64,000 nucleotides of DNA. Source: Nonlabens xylanidelens. Its GTDB lineage: Bacteria > Bacteroidota > Bacteroidia > Flavobacteriales > Flavobacteriaceae. A program made the translations under genes and the position numbers. The stretch's first letter is position 1. Each line of letters begins with the position of its first letter. The DNA lies in NCBI RefSeq assembly GCF_002934445.1, contig NZ_PTJE01000002.1, positions 315,392 to 379,391 of the forward strand, written 5' to 3'. A model generated the notes under the pieces. It had not been told where the DNA came from, made no database searches, and saw nothing but the letters and a program-made list of their open reading frames with translations. This document shows, one piece after another, positions 16,066 through 24,552 of the stretch.

Positions 16066-17219
16066 TATATTATGTTTTTAATATGATCTATCTTTTGAAC
16101 TTGAAATTTTAAATGTTTCTGAGTAAATGATATATTTTGAGGTGTTTCTAAATAGAACTGATAGATTTCTCCTGTTCTATCAAGGTTATTTATTATTTGA
16201 TTTAAATCTGTTAATTCATTAATAAATTTATAAAATAGTTTATTTTCAAAAGTTGGTTTCTGTTCAATACTTGCTAGGTTAAAAGGAGCATTAAAAAAAT
16301 CGTGTCCGTCACAAATTTTATGCCCATCATTTCTTAATTCCGTTTTTAATTCGATTAGTTTATTTGGTTCAATCCCATGAAGTAAAATATATGGAACAAA
16401 CCTATCTGTAGTTGGAATAGCTTTTGTTTTGTTTTTGCTCCACTTATTTTTAAGAGTAAGGATTAAATCTTTTATAGAGGAAATTTCAGTTGAACTATTA
16501 ACTTCTATAACAAAAAATCTTTCATGAGGTTCTATATTTAATTGACTTTTAAAAAATTGATTATGTAATATTTTAATTTGTTCGTCAATCGTTAATTCAT
16601 CATTAAAAGCAGACTTAAAAACTATTTTTTTTCCATCTGAAATGAGTTTGTCTAATTGTGCTTTAGAACAACTTCTTAAGTCCTTTTTTGAGGGTTTATT
16701 GTTGATTACAATATCCAATAAGTGACTAGAAATTATTGAATAATAAATTTGTGCTTCTTCATTAGATTTGGAGTATTCAGATTTAATTTTTTCAATTACT
16801 TCTTTATGTTGAATACTGAAATCATGTGCATGAATTAATGTGAAGTTTTTAATAAATGAGTTTTTGTCTGAAGTACTATAATCATTTTTCTTATTACCTA
16901 ATACTGAATCCAATTCAATAATAGAATAAATTTTCTTTTTTGGTGTAACACCTTTTAAGTAAATGTAAAGAATGAATCTTCTGGACGAGTCTAATATATA
17001 TTGATCTAATAGTTGTAGTAGTGGTTTCTTAATTTTTTGTTTTTGCTGTGGAGCTGTATAAGAAGTATCATGAAATTTTACTTGCACAAAGTAATTGTCA
17101 AATTCATAATCTTGAAGTTGTTCTATTCGGATAGGTTTTGTGGGGTTATTAAATATTTCAATAATAGAACGATCAAATTGATATTTAAATCCTTTTATTG
17201 CGACATAGGCTCCATCCAT
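16065..17219 (-). CDS. PD-(D/E)xK-like nuclease partner of HerA (DUF4297/Cap4-like)
   Basis: 384 residues from the ATG at 17219. Near the N-terminus KGFKYQFDRSIIEIF (about 10-24) is followed by RIEQLQDYEFDNYFVQVK, with Glu33, Asp41 and Gln46-x-Lys48. This E..D..QxK layout matches the Cap4/DUF4297 class of PD-(D/E)xK endonucleases. The remaining 330 residues are helical, of unknown type, and could bind the ATPase or sense a trigger. The open frame continues 46 residues further upstream, but those codons lie in a cassette-boundary repeat and are rejected. It is coupled to the HerA gene, so a nuclease/translocase defence complex is inferred. Confidence 0.65.
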   Translation of the reverse strand: MDGAYVAIKGFKYQFDRSIIEIFNNPTKPIRIEQLQDYEFDNYFVQVKFHDTSYTAPQQKQKIKKPLLQLLDQYILDSSRRFILYIYLKGVTPKKKIYSIIELDSVLGNKKNDYSTSDKNSFIKNFTLIHAHDFSIQHKEVIEKIKSEYSKSNEEAQIYYSIISSHLLDIVINNKPSKKDLRSCSKAQLDKLISDGKKIVFKSAFNDELTIDEQIKILHNQFFKSQLNIEPHERFFVIEVNSSTEISSIKDLILTLKNKWSKNKTKAIPTTDRFVPYILLHGIEPNKLIELKTELRNDGHKICDGHDFFNAPFNLASIEQKPTFENKLFYKFINELTDLNQIINNLDRTGEIYQFYLETPQNISFTQKHLKFQVQKIDHIKNII

Positions 17220-17254
17220 AATAATATTTTTGAATTCTGTTTTTTTTAAATGAT

Positions 17255-17448
17255 GCACAACGGCTGTGTATATGAAAAGTAGCGCTGAAAATAAGCGACA
17301 ACTTTTCGGATTAAACTCAAGCCGAATTTTTAAATTTTTCTTATTATCTTTACTCAATAAGCCAAATTAAAAAATTTGGCGAGCTTGCAAAAGTTTCATT
17401 ACTATTGGATTAAGCACTCATTGCCCTATTATTTTTATACGGTGTTAC
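17255..17448. repeat. Cassette-boundary repeat (attC-like), element 2
   Basis: An element of about 194 bases bounded on the minus strand by GGTAACACCG on one side and CATATACACAGCCGTTGTGC on the other. It holds an internal palindrome GCCAAATT-AAAA-AATTTGGC (17361-17380) and a TTCGG/CCGAA stem. It is closely similar to 17997-18191. The stop codon of the 17435 gene lies inside it (Gly-Asn-Thr-Val-stop is read from its left end). Terminal AAC and GTT with imperfect internal symmetry recall integron attC sites; this is inference. Confidence 0.6.
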
Positions 17449-17974
17449 CTGCTGGCTTTTTTCGGAATCCAAAATATCCAGTTATTAGCGCAATTAACAA
17501 AATTATTCCATTTATAATCCAAAACACCCATTTATATTCACGTTCAATTAGTAAGTCATAAGAAGGACCAGGCACATCCACTTGAATTACTATTTTTAGT
17601 TTATTCGGTTTTGCGTTCGCATTTACAAATTTCAGTTTTAGTTCATATTCAGTATCTGATTTGCTTAAAAAACTATTGTTTTCATAAACTTCTATTGGTT
17701 TTCCTTTATGTAATATTTCGAGATTCGTTTCCATTGGAATCATAGAGTGAACCTCTTTGTACGAATTCGGATTATCTAAGCTAATTCCGATTTTGTATGA
17801 TGATTCAAAGTCCGTTGAAAATTTTTCCGAAATATTAATTTCTTTTTCAAACGAGAACTTTTCATTAAATGCAGTTAATTTTCTGTTTGCTTTGTCAGGT
17901 ATTAATGTTATGGTACAGTATATGGCAATTACTCCAAATATTATGCTAATTATTTTTGATGAAGTTCTTGTCAT
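17435..17974 (-). CDS. Two-helix membrane protein of unknown function in a cassette-like unit
   Basis: 179 residues: helix 1 at about 8-25, an extracytoplasmic strand-rich domain (about 30-143), helix 2 at about 148-168 (WVFWIINGIILLIALITGYFG), then a short basic tail. The family is not recognised. The gene is alone between two copies of the cassette-boundary repeat and its last four codons come from the repeat, as expected for a captured cassette gene. It sits between two nuclease-type genes, so an accessory or defence role is possible but unsupported by its own sequence. Confidence 0.55.
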   Translation of the reverse strand: MTRTSSKIISIIFGVIAIYCTITLIPDKANRKLTAFNEKFSFEKEINISEKFSTDFESSYKIGISLDNPNSYKEVHSMIPMETNLEILHKGKPIEVYENNSFLSKSDTEYELKLKFVNANAKPNKLKIVIQVDVPGPSYDLLIEREYKWVFWIINGIILLIALITGYFGFRKKPAGNTV

Positions 17975-17996
17975 TCGCGATGTTTTTCAGCTTGAA

Positions 17997-18191
17997 GGTA
18001 ACGTCTCCGTATATGAAACGTAGCGTGTAAATAGACACTATCGTTTCGGATTATACACGAGCCGAATTTTTTAATTTTTCTTATTATCTTTTTTCTCAAT
18101 AAACCAAATTAAAAAATTTGGCGGACTTGCAAAAGTGTTTTTACCATTGAGTTAAGCAACTAATTGCTTTATTATTTTTAAACAGTGTTAT
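17997..18191. repeat. Cassette-boundary repeat (attC-like), element 1
   Basis: About 195 bases. On the minus strand it runs from CATAACACTG to CATATACGGAGACGTTACC. It shares with 17255-17448 the blocks AAAAATAAT..GCAAT, ACTTTTGCAAG, CCAAATTTTTTAATTTGG, GATAATAAGAAAAATT and TTCGGCT..AATCCGAAA. It starts eight bases after the stop of the 18201 gene. Confidence 0.6.
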
Positions 18192-18200
18192 GGATTGTTT

Positions 18201-19562
18201 TTAATTTAAAGAATTTGGAAATTCATCTTCAATTTTCTGTTCTATAGTTTTCTCTGTTTCTGTTGAGTTCATTTTTTCAATAATAGCTAATGTTTCTCTG
18301 TATTCAATTGCTTCAGGTAATTTAGTAAACTCAGCTTTTATTCCCGTTTGTTTAATTTGTTTTTCAATATCTTCTAATGTAACATTAAAAAACTCTTTTC
18401 GGTAATTTAACATATTAACTTTTTTGTCTTCAAAAGCTCGATGTAACTCCTTTTCTAAAGTAGGTGCTTCATCAGAATATATCATTGCGTGAATGTCAAA
18501 TTTAAAGGGAACAGAAGCATCTCCTAATTCTTTTACTCGATCAGTTGGTTCAAGTCTTCGTGTCATTCCTATTTTATATATGTTTTCTCCAAATGAACCA
18601 ATATTTGAAATAATATAAACGTGACCTCTTTTTGTTTGTTGAGCCATTGATAATGCTCTTTCTTTTTTCTCTTGTGCTTCTTTTAATTCAAGTTCTAACT
18701 TTTCAATTTGTGTTTGAAGTTTATCTTGTTTATCTCCTGTAAGTTTAGCGATTTCTTTTCTTGCCTTGTCTAAAGCAGATTGGTAATTTTTTTCTTCTTT
18801 TTCAGCTTCTTTTTGAGCTTTTTCAAACTCACGTTTTGCTTTTTCTTCTTCTCTTATTTGTTCTTGAATAGCTCTTAATTCTTCTTTTTCTTTTTGTTTC
18901 TTTAGTTGAAACTCGTGTTCAAGAATTAATTCTTTAATTTTTAAATCTAAAAATTCATTTTGAATTGAAATAGTAGAGCTTTTTCCTAATTTATTAATTG
19001 CTTCAAATGATTTTTTTATTCTTTCTTTCATTTGATTAACATTATTCCATTTTGCTTTGGAGATAAATGAATTACATTCTCCATTAAAAGCTCGTAAAAC
19101 TAATTTTATATTTCGTTTTGTAGAAGCTCTACCTTTAGCTTCGCTTCCATCAACAGTCCATTTAGTTGCACATATACAAGCTGTTTCATCTTTTATCATT
19201 TCTTTTTGAAGCTGTATTATATTTTTTTGTTCAGCTCTATAATCCTCTGATTTTTCAAAATCATAAACAGGTTCGTATATTCCAAATTCAATTAAATCAA
19301 GTTTTGATTCATAAAGTCCAACTTCTTTCCTAAGTTTTTTATATGTTTCTAATGAATTTTCATATTTTAAACTTAATTCAGATAGTTTATTCTTAGATTT
19401 TTCGACTTCTGATAATTGTCTTTTTGTAAGTTGATTAAATTCTTTAGTTTTTTTCTCAACTTCTAAATCAATATCTATTATTGGTTTATATTTTTCTAAT
19501 AGACTATTTAACTTTTTAATTTCGTCTAATTCCTTTTTCTTTATAAAATCAAATAATCCCAT
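18201..19562 (-). CDS. DUF4041 / T5orf172 (GIY-YIG-like) protein
   Basis: 453 residues. Coiled-coil segments at about 10-90 and 200-310 surround a DUF4041-type domain (about 90-200, with CICATKWTVDGSEAKG). The C-terminal part (about 316-420) is a T5orf172 domain of the GIY-YIG nuclease superfamily: VYIISN, then YKIGMTRR, and later LEKELHRAFEDKKVN and REFFNV. This architecture is found in phages and in bacterial defence loci. Nuclease activity is plausible but unproven. It is the first member of the cassette-like row and has a TATATATAACAGTTATGGGC boundary upstream. Confidence 0.75.
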   Translation of the reverse strand: MGLFDFIKKKELDEIKKLNSLLEKYKPIIDIDLEVEKKTKEFNQLTKRQLSEVEKSKNKLSELSLKYENSLETYKKLRKEVGLYESKLDLIEFGIYEPVYDFEKSEDYRAEQKNIIQLQKEMIKDETACICATKWTVDGSEAKGRASTKRNIKLVLRAFNGECNSFISKAKWNNVNQMKERIKKSFEAINKLGKSSTISIQNEFLDLKIKELILEHEFQLKKQKEKEELRAIQEQIREEEKAKREFEKAQKEAEKEEKNYQSALDKARKEIAKLTGDKQDKLQTQIEKLELELKEAQEKKERALSMAQQTKRGHVYIISNIGSFGENIYKIGMTRRLEPTDRVKELGDASVPFKFDIHAMIYSDEAPTLEKELHRAFEDKKVNMLNYRKEFFNVTLEDIEKQIKQTGIKAEFTKLPEAIEYRETLAIIEKMNSTETEKTIEQKIEDEFPNSLN

Positions 19563-19930
19563 TATATTTTTTGAGTTAAATTATTCTGTATGCAAATTTT
19601 TTAATAGCCCATAACTGTTATATATAAACAATCTATTAAAAAACCCTATACTAACCCTACTACAAAGAATCTATATAAAAGCTTTTATTAAGAATGCGTC
19701 GCATTGATTTCACACGTTATTCTTAATTACAAGATTGCTCTATTTCTATAACAACCGTAAATCTAGGACTACCTGGAGAATGATCTTTACGGTATCCCGT
19801 AATGGTGGTTTATTTTTTTGGTATTCTTTTCGGTTCTTTACCTAGGTAACTATGTACCGGTCGCTACTACCTCGTGGTGTGCTAGTTATGGTGCTCTACT
19901 AGGTTTTTATTTGTTTGTAGTTGGGCATAA

Positions 19931-19958
19931 AAAAAACCAGCGATTTGGCTGGTTTTTT
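19931..19958 (-). terminator. Hairpin terminator, bidirectional type
   Basis: AAAAAACCAGC/GCTGGTTTTTT with a six-base loop, 78 bases beyond the stop of the DUF5916 gene. Confidence 0.7.
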
Positions 19959-19997
19959 ATGGAGTCTATATGTTGTGGTGGTGTTGGTTTTTATTTT

Positions 19998-20011
19998 GCT
20001 TTCGCGAAAGC
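19998..20011. repeat. Iterated palindrome GCTTTCGCGAAAGC (intergenic)
   Basis: A perfect 14-base core followed by GGAAC, 25 bases from the stop of the DUF5916 gene. It is the first copy after a 16.9-kb gap. Confidence 0.95.
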
Positions 20012-20035
20012 GGAACCGTTATCCTACTTTTTATT

Positions 20036-22483
20036 TTACATGAACTTGTTCTTTTTCTTTTTACTTTTAAACAAGCCTGGCAGCTGATTATAATCTAAGA
20101 AGTATTGCACTTTTAAGGATATGGTGTGGTTAATAGGCTGGTCAAATAGGGTATTAAAACTGCTATTGAAATTTTCCATAGCCTGTGTGTCTCTATTAAA
20201 TAACTGGTTTCTATACAGTGCGGTCATGAAGCTGCCTGGGGCAAACTGCCAGGAATAACTGAGGTCAAAATTCCAGGTACTGAAGTTGATATTAGGATCG
20301 CTAGGTAATGTGCTGGCGGTATATCCTGTGGTGCGGTCTAAGCGGCCGTTTTCTTTAAGGGAAAACAGACTGTCGTCATATTCTACAATACCCCAATAGT
20401 GTCGCAAGGTAAGGGAAAGTGTGTGGTAGGGATTAAAATTATAGCTGGCGTTAAGGGTTTGCTCTATTTCTATACGGTCGCGATCGCCAAAGATGACGTC
20501 TTCTCCTACCTGGGTGACGTAGCCTCTATTTGCTTTATAATATTCTCTATCAAAGAAATAACTGAGTACAAATTTATCGTTGAATCGCATGCGTGGTCCA
20601 AAACCAAACCAGTAATTCAGGTAGTTTCTATCTTTTTCTACAAAGCCTTCTATCCCACCGTTTGCGCTTATGGCTAGTTTTTTATTATCGTTAGAATTGA
20701 ACCATATATTTGAGTTGGCTAGATTTTTAGTGATAAAGAAACTGCCTTCTTTTCTAGGTTCAAAATAATCGTATTGTTTGCCTGGCGAGAGGCTTAAACT
20801 GAAGCCGTAGTTATTAAGTGTAGTTGTGGTACCGTCTATATTACCGCCTAGTTCTAGTCCTGTAAAGGTACCAGGATTAGCCAGTCTGGTGTAATCTACA
20901 TAGGTATTTACATAGATGTTGTTCCATTTTCCTTTTGGTTTAAAGGTGCGGTAGGTGGCATTGATACCAAAGTCGTTAAAGTTGTTTCTGAACTGAAGTC
21001 CAAGGTCGTTGATGTCATACTTAGCGTCTGCATAGCTGTGGTCAAAGTTATAACGCCAGTTGCCGCTTATGGTTTGTGCTCTAAAAAAGGTGCTGTAACC
21101 AGACTGTGTGCCAGTCTCTAGGTTTAAATGACTCATTTTTACCTGACCTTGTATGTTATAGGTATTGGTTTTATTTACAATATCTGCAAAGAGTGCGGTA
21201 ACGTTTGCATCTCTAAAACCGCCGTTGCGTGTGGTGTTGGTATTTATGATACCGGCGCTGGAGTTTTTATTGAATTGCTGGTCTACGACTATGATGTTAT
21301 AGTTAGTAAGCGGTTCTACGAGTTCTTCTCTACGTGTGCCAGTGATGGTGTTTTCTATGGTGGCATAGGTCTTATCTGTAATGCTATTAAAGAGCCCGAT
21401 GCCCAGACCGTTTTTAGTCCTACCAGATACTTTTAAGGCGTTGAGTACTTTTACGGTTTCTGGATAGTCTATGACCTCTTCTATAGTGCTGGTGCTAGGA
21501 AATGCAGATGGTGCGCTACCGACACGTCTAGAAAAAAAGAGGTTTGCTTTACTGAAGAGGTCTACACCTTCTGTAAAGAACTGTCGTTGCTCTGAAAAGG
21601 TTTGCTCAAAGGGTCCTAAATTAAGAGAGACATCATCAAATCCTGCCTGACTGAAGTCTGGAATAAGGGTGGCGTCTAGAGTGAAGTTTTCTGTAATGCC
21701 GTATTTAACGTCTAGTCCTGCGTTAAAATCGGTCTGTGTGTTGCCGTCAAAACTGCGGCTTACTCCAGAGACAAATGGGTAAAAGGCAAGTCTTACTGGT
21801 GGTTTTAGGTTTTTGAGTCCTTTTAACTCGCCGTGGTAGAGTCCTATGTTTCCTTTAGTTGGGTCCAGCTCGTTCCAGGTGTATTGTGAATTGTTTCTTC
21901 TAAACCTGCGGTGGAACTGTATGCCCCATGTCTCTACGTTTTTATTATCAAATCGCAGGCAGCGGTATGGGATTTTCATTTCTAGAGACCAGCCGTCTTC
22001 ATTGACTTGTACAGCACTACTCCACACTGCATTCCAGCCGAAATCTTCTCCTATACTGGGGTTTGCAATCGCGTCTGCCTGTGTGCCCGATGCAAATACA
22101 AAGAACTCGGTGTCGTTTTGTGCGTCGTTATTGGGGTTTACTACAAAGCCAAAGAAGTCTGATTGTGCAAAGTTATCTCTGCTAGAGAATTGCTTTGCGA
22201 TTTTTGAAGGATCGTCATACAAATAAGCCGATACATAAATGGCGGTGTCGTCATAGGTCATTTTTACAATGGTTTTATTGTGTACCGAATCTGGAACACC
22301 CATGGTAGGTCTAAACTGAATGAAGTCTTTGGCTTCTTGTGCGTTTTGCCAAATGTCTTCGGTTAATTTCCCGTCTATTTTTATGGATGCTGTAGTTTTT
22401 TCTATTTGCAGACTTTTCTTGATTTGAGCAAAAGAAAGTGTGGTAAAAAGCAACAGTGAAATGGTAAGAATGTAATTTTTCAT
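20036..22483 (-). CDS. DUF5916 protein with CBM9-like domain and outer membrane barrel
   Basis: 815 residues. A signal peptide (to about SFAQ) is followed by a carbohydrate-binding-family-9-like domain (about 25-215: IDGKLTEDIWQNA, YDDTAIYVSAYLYD, DGWSLEMKIPY) and then a long DUF5916 region whose alternating amphipathic strands indicate an outer membrane beta-barrel. The pairing is common in Bacteroidetes. The ligand is unknown, and despite the CBM9-like fold, sugar binding is not established for this family. It is transcribed alone. Confidence 0.8.
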   Translation of the reverse strand: MKNYILTISLLLFTTLSFAQIKKSLQIEKTTASIKIDGKLTEDIWQNAQEAKDFIQFRPTMGVPDSVHNKTIVKMTYDDTAIYVSAYLYDDPSKIAKQFSSRDNFAQSDFFGFVVNPNNDAQNDTEFFVFASGTQADAIANPSIGEDFGWNAVWSSAVQVNEDGWSLEMKIPYRCLRFDNKNVETWGIQFHRRFRRNNSQYTWNELDPTKGNIGLYHGELKGLKNLKPPVRLAFYPFVSGVSRSFDGNTQTDFNAGLDVKYGITENFTLDATLIPDFSQAGFDDVSLNLGPFEQTFSEQRQFFTEGVDLFSKANLFFSRRVGSAPSAFPSTSTIEEVIDYPETVKVLNALKVSGRTKNGLGIGLFNSITDKTYATIENTITGTRREELVEPLTNYNIIVVDQQFNKNSSAGIINTNTTRNGGFRDANVTALFADIVNKTNTYNIQGQVKMSHLNLETGTQSGYSTFFRAQTISGNWRYNFDHSYADAKYDINDLGLQFRNNFNDFGINATYRTFKPKGKWNNIYVNTYVDYTRLANPGTFTGLELGGNIDGTTTTLNNYGFSLSLSPGKQYDYFEPRKEGSFFITKNLANSNIWFNSNDNKKLAISANGGIEGFVEKDRNYLNYWFGFGPRMRFNDKFVLSYFFDREYYKANRGYVTQVGEDVIFGDRDRIEIEQTLNASYNFNPYHTLSLTLRHYWGIVEYDDSLFSLKENGRLDRTTGYTASTLPSDPNINFSTWNFDLSYSWQFAPGSFMTALYRNQLFNRDTQAMENFNSSFNTLFDQPINHTISLKVQYFLDYNQLPGLFKSKKKKNKFM

Positions 22484-22724
22484 TATCTGATTAGGTTAGC
22501 TTTTTAAGGACGTCTGGTTTTAATCGATGTTACAGTTAAATGCTTCCTTTTATCTTAAATGTCTATAATTTCGGTAGGATACCGCGCTATTTGTAGGGAT
22601 ATTCTGTTATAATTATCATTTGTTCAAAAAAGTAACAGGAATAAACGTTAAAAGCGTAACAAAATGAATTCTAATACTCTATAAATAATCTTTATTTGTA
22701 GGAATAATTTTTTTTATTCTAATA

Positions 22725-23945
22725 ATGATAAGTGCCCCTATTCTCGATAATGAATCAAAGAGACAAGCAGCTGTAGAAAAATACCGCTTGCTGGACACTA
22801 TGCCTGAGGATAGTTATGATAATATCACATCTATAATCGCTAGTGTCTGTGATGCTCCTATATCTTTAATTACTCTAGTAGATAAAGCTAGAAATTTTAT
22901 AAAATCTGGTCACGGAGTGGATATTACAGAGTCTGAGCGAGACATCTCTTTTTGTGGTCATGCAATAGCTAGTGACGATGATATCATGATCGTTAACGAT
23001 GCACGTGAAGATGTGCGTTTTAAGGATAATCCACTACTTACCGATTTTAAAGCTATTTTTTATGCTGGCGTACCGCTAGTAGATGCAAACGGTTATAAAC
23101 TAGGTACATTATGTGTTTATGACAACAAACCTAGAACACTAGTTGCACACCAGATAAAAGCTCTCAAAGCTATGGGCAAGCAAGTAATGCATCTTTTTGA
23201 AGAGCGTTACAAGACTTTTAAACTTCTTGCCATGCAGAAAGAACTAGAAGAGCGCAATGAAGAGTTAAAAGACTTTGCTGGAATAGTATCTCACGATTTA
23301 AAAGCACCGTTATCTAACATAATAATGATAACTAAGCTTTTAAAAGAAAGCGAGAAAAACCTATCACAACAGTCCATAGATTATCTAGGTTATCTGAGAG
23401 ATAGCTCTAATAATATGAGTCGTTATATAGATGGTATTTTGCAATTTTACAGCAGTAACGAACTGGTTACCGAAGAATATGATAGCGTGAGTTATGTAGA
23501 CACTATAGAAGACGTAATCGCCATGACGGTAAAAGATGATCATATCAAGATCAATTACATACCAGAATATGACACCACGTTATTAACTCATGAGGTTGCT
23601 TTAAAGCAAATCTTAATGAATTTAATGACTAATGCGATAAAGTATAATGATAAAGAAGAAACCCTTATAAATATTAACCTAGAAGAAAATAAGGAAGAAT
23701 ATATAATTACTATAAGAGATAACGGTAGTGGTATTGCTCCAGAGAATTTGAAATCCATCTTTAAGCTGTTTTATATCGCTACACAAGAAGATCGCAATGG
23801 TAAACAAGGTACAGGAATAGGACTGGCAACTGTTGCTAGATTAATAGACCACATGCAAGGTAAAATTACTGTAGATTCTCAACTAGGAGAATGGACAGAA
23901 TTTAAAATAACCTTACCTAGAAAAGGAACTCTAGAAACTGCCTAA
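22725..23945 (+). CDS. GAF-domain sensor histidine kinase
   Basis: 406 residues, no membrane helix, therefore cytoplasmic. A GAF domain (about 20-155; SFCGHAIASDD, YAGVPLVDANGYKLGTLCV) precedes a short coiled coil and a HisKA domain with the phospho-accepting His190 in SHDLKAPL. The ATPase domain has the N-box NLMTNAIKYND, DNGSGI and GTGIGLATV. The GAF motif matches the type often seen in light- or redox-related flavobacterial kinases, but chromophore-binding residues are not evident. No response regulator lies next to it. It ends in a strong palindromic terminator. Confidence 0.88.
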   Translation: MISAPILDNESKRQAAVEKYRLLDTMPEDSYDNITSIIASVCDAPISLITLVDKARNFIKSGHGVDITESERDISFCGHAIASDDDIMIVNDAREDVRFKDNPLLTDFKAIFYAGVPLVDANGYKLGTLCVYDNKPRTLVAHQIKALKAMGKQVMHLFEERYKTFKLLAMQKELEERNEELKDFAGIVSHDLKAPLSNIIMITKLLKESEKNLSQQSIDYLGYLRDSSNNMSRYIDGILQFYSSNELVTEEYDSVSYVDTIEDVIAMTVKDDHIKINYIPEYDTTLLTHEVALKQILMNLMTNAIKYNDKEETLININLEENKEEYIITIRDNGSGIAPENLKSIFKLFYIATQEDRNGKQGTGIGLATVARLIDHMQGKITVDSQLGEWTEFKITLPRKGTLETA

Positions 23946-23963
23946 ACTTCTTTAATTCCAAAT

Positions 23964-24005
23964 AAAAAGTCCGTAATGCTATACGTATAGCATTACGGAC
24001 TTTTT
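23964..24005. terminator. Perfect 42-base palindrome, bidirectional terminator
   Basis: AAAAAGTCCGTAATGCTATAC is followed immediately by its exact reverse complement, with no loop bases. It lies 18 bases after the kinase stop and 20 bases from the convergent PepSY-like gene, so it serves both. Confidence 0.85.
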
Positions 24006-24025
24006 TAATATTAAACAAAATAGAA

Positions 24026-24454
24026 TTAGACTTTAGTCCCGTCTTTTCTATATTCTACGTCCATATTTTTTCCTTTTTGTTTAAATTCTATATCGTAGAA
24101 CTCACCTTGTGTAGCACTCATAACATGCTCTGCTTCTTGTATAATTCTATCAGGAAATTCTCTTTCTATTGCTTTTTGTATCGCTTTAGGGATTTCTTTG
24201 TCCTTGATAGAATTTTCTGTTTCTCTCCAAGTACCGTCTGCATGAAAATCTGCACGGTATTTCTCTCCATCTTTTTTAAAATGAGCTTCCCAATAGCCAT
24301 GGTCGTCTAGTTCAAAATCTGGATCGTTTTCTCCTGGATATTTTGTTTCAAAAGCTTCTAGTACTACTTGAGGCACCTCGTTTGAAGACTGGGTCTGACA
24401 ACTAGCACTAATCGAAATAAATAATAACGTAAATAATATACCTGTAAGTCTCAT
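24026..24454 (-). CDS. PepSY-like (BLIP-type) secreted protein
   Basis: 142 residues. The signal peptide is of lipoprotein type (SISASC). The mature part has two repeats of a short helix followed by strands: VVLEAFETKYPG..YWEAHFKKDGEKYRADFHADGTW, and AIQKAIEREFPDRII..YDIEFKQKGKNMDVEYRKDG. This is the tandem layout of the PepSY-like, beta-lactamase-inhibitor-like family, thought to act in the periplasm as inhibitors or metal-stress proteins. Monocistronic. Confidence 0.8.
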   Translation of the reverse strand: MRLTGILFTLLFISISASCQTQSSNEVPQVVLEAFETKYPGENDPDFELDDHGYWEAHFKKDGEKYRADFHADGTWRETENSIKDKEIPKAIQKAIEREFPDRIIQEAEHVMSATQGEFYDIEFKQKGKNMDVEYRKDGTKV

Positions 24455-24552
24455 AATTATCTGTTTTTAATAAATTTACAGATAGATACACACACTTCTA
24501 CTTAATACTGTATTAATATGTGTAATGAGATGTTAAAATAACAACAGAATTC

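Larger units (their letters stand above)
19563..20035. other. Intergenic region at the right edge of the accessory island
   Basis: 473 bases without a credible gene. Contents in order: a partial cassette boundary at 19607-19626 (minus-strand ATATAACAGTTATGGGC), a small palindrome AATGCG-T-CGCATT at 19693-19705, a stem ACCGTAAA/TTTACGGT at 19754-19793, a terminator hairpin and one iterated palindrome. An 89-codon plus-strand frame here reads through the terminator and palindrome and is not believed. Confidence 0.6.

Noticed and set aside
17220-17357. Longer N-terminus of the HerA-linked nuclease
   Set aside because: These codons are the end of a cassette-boundary repeat. The ATG at 17219 directly precedes the conserved domain.
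19818-20087. Plus-strand frame of 89 codons
   Set aside because: It runs through a terminator hairpin, the iterated palindrome and the end of the convergent DUF5916 gene. Its composition is unlike a protein.
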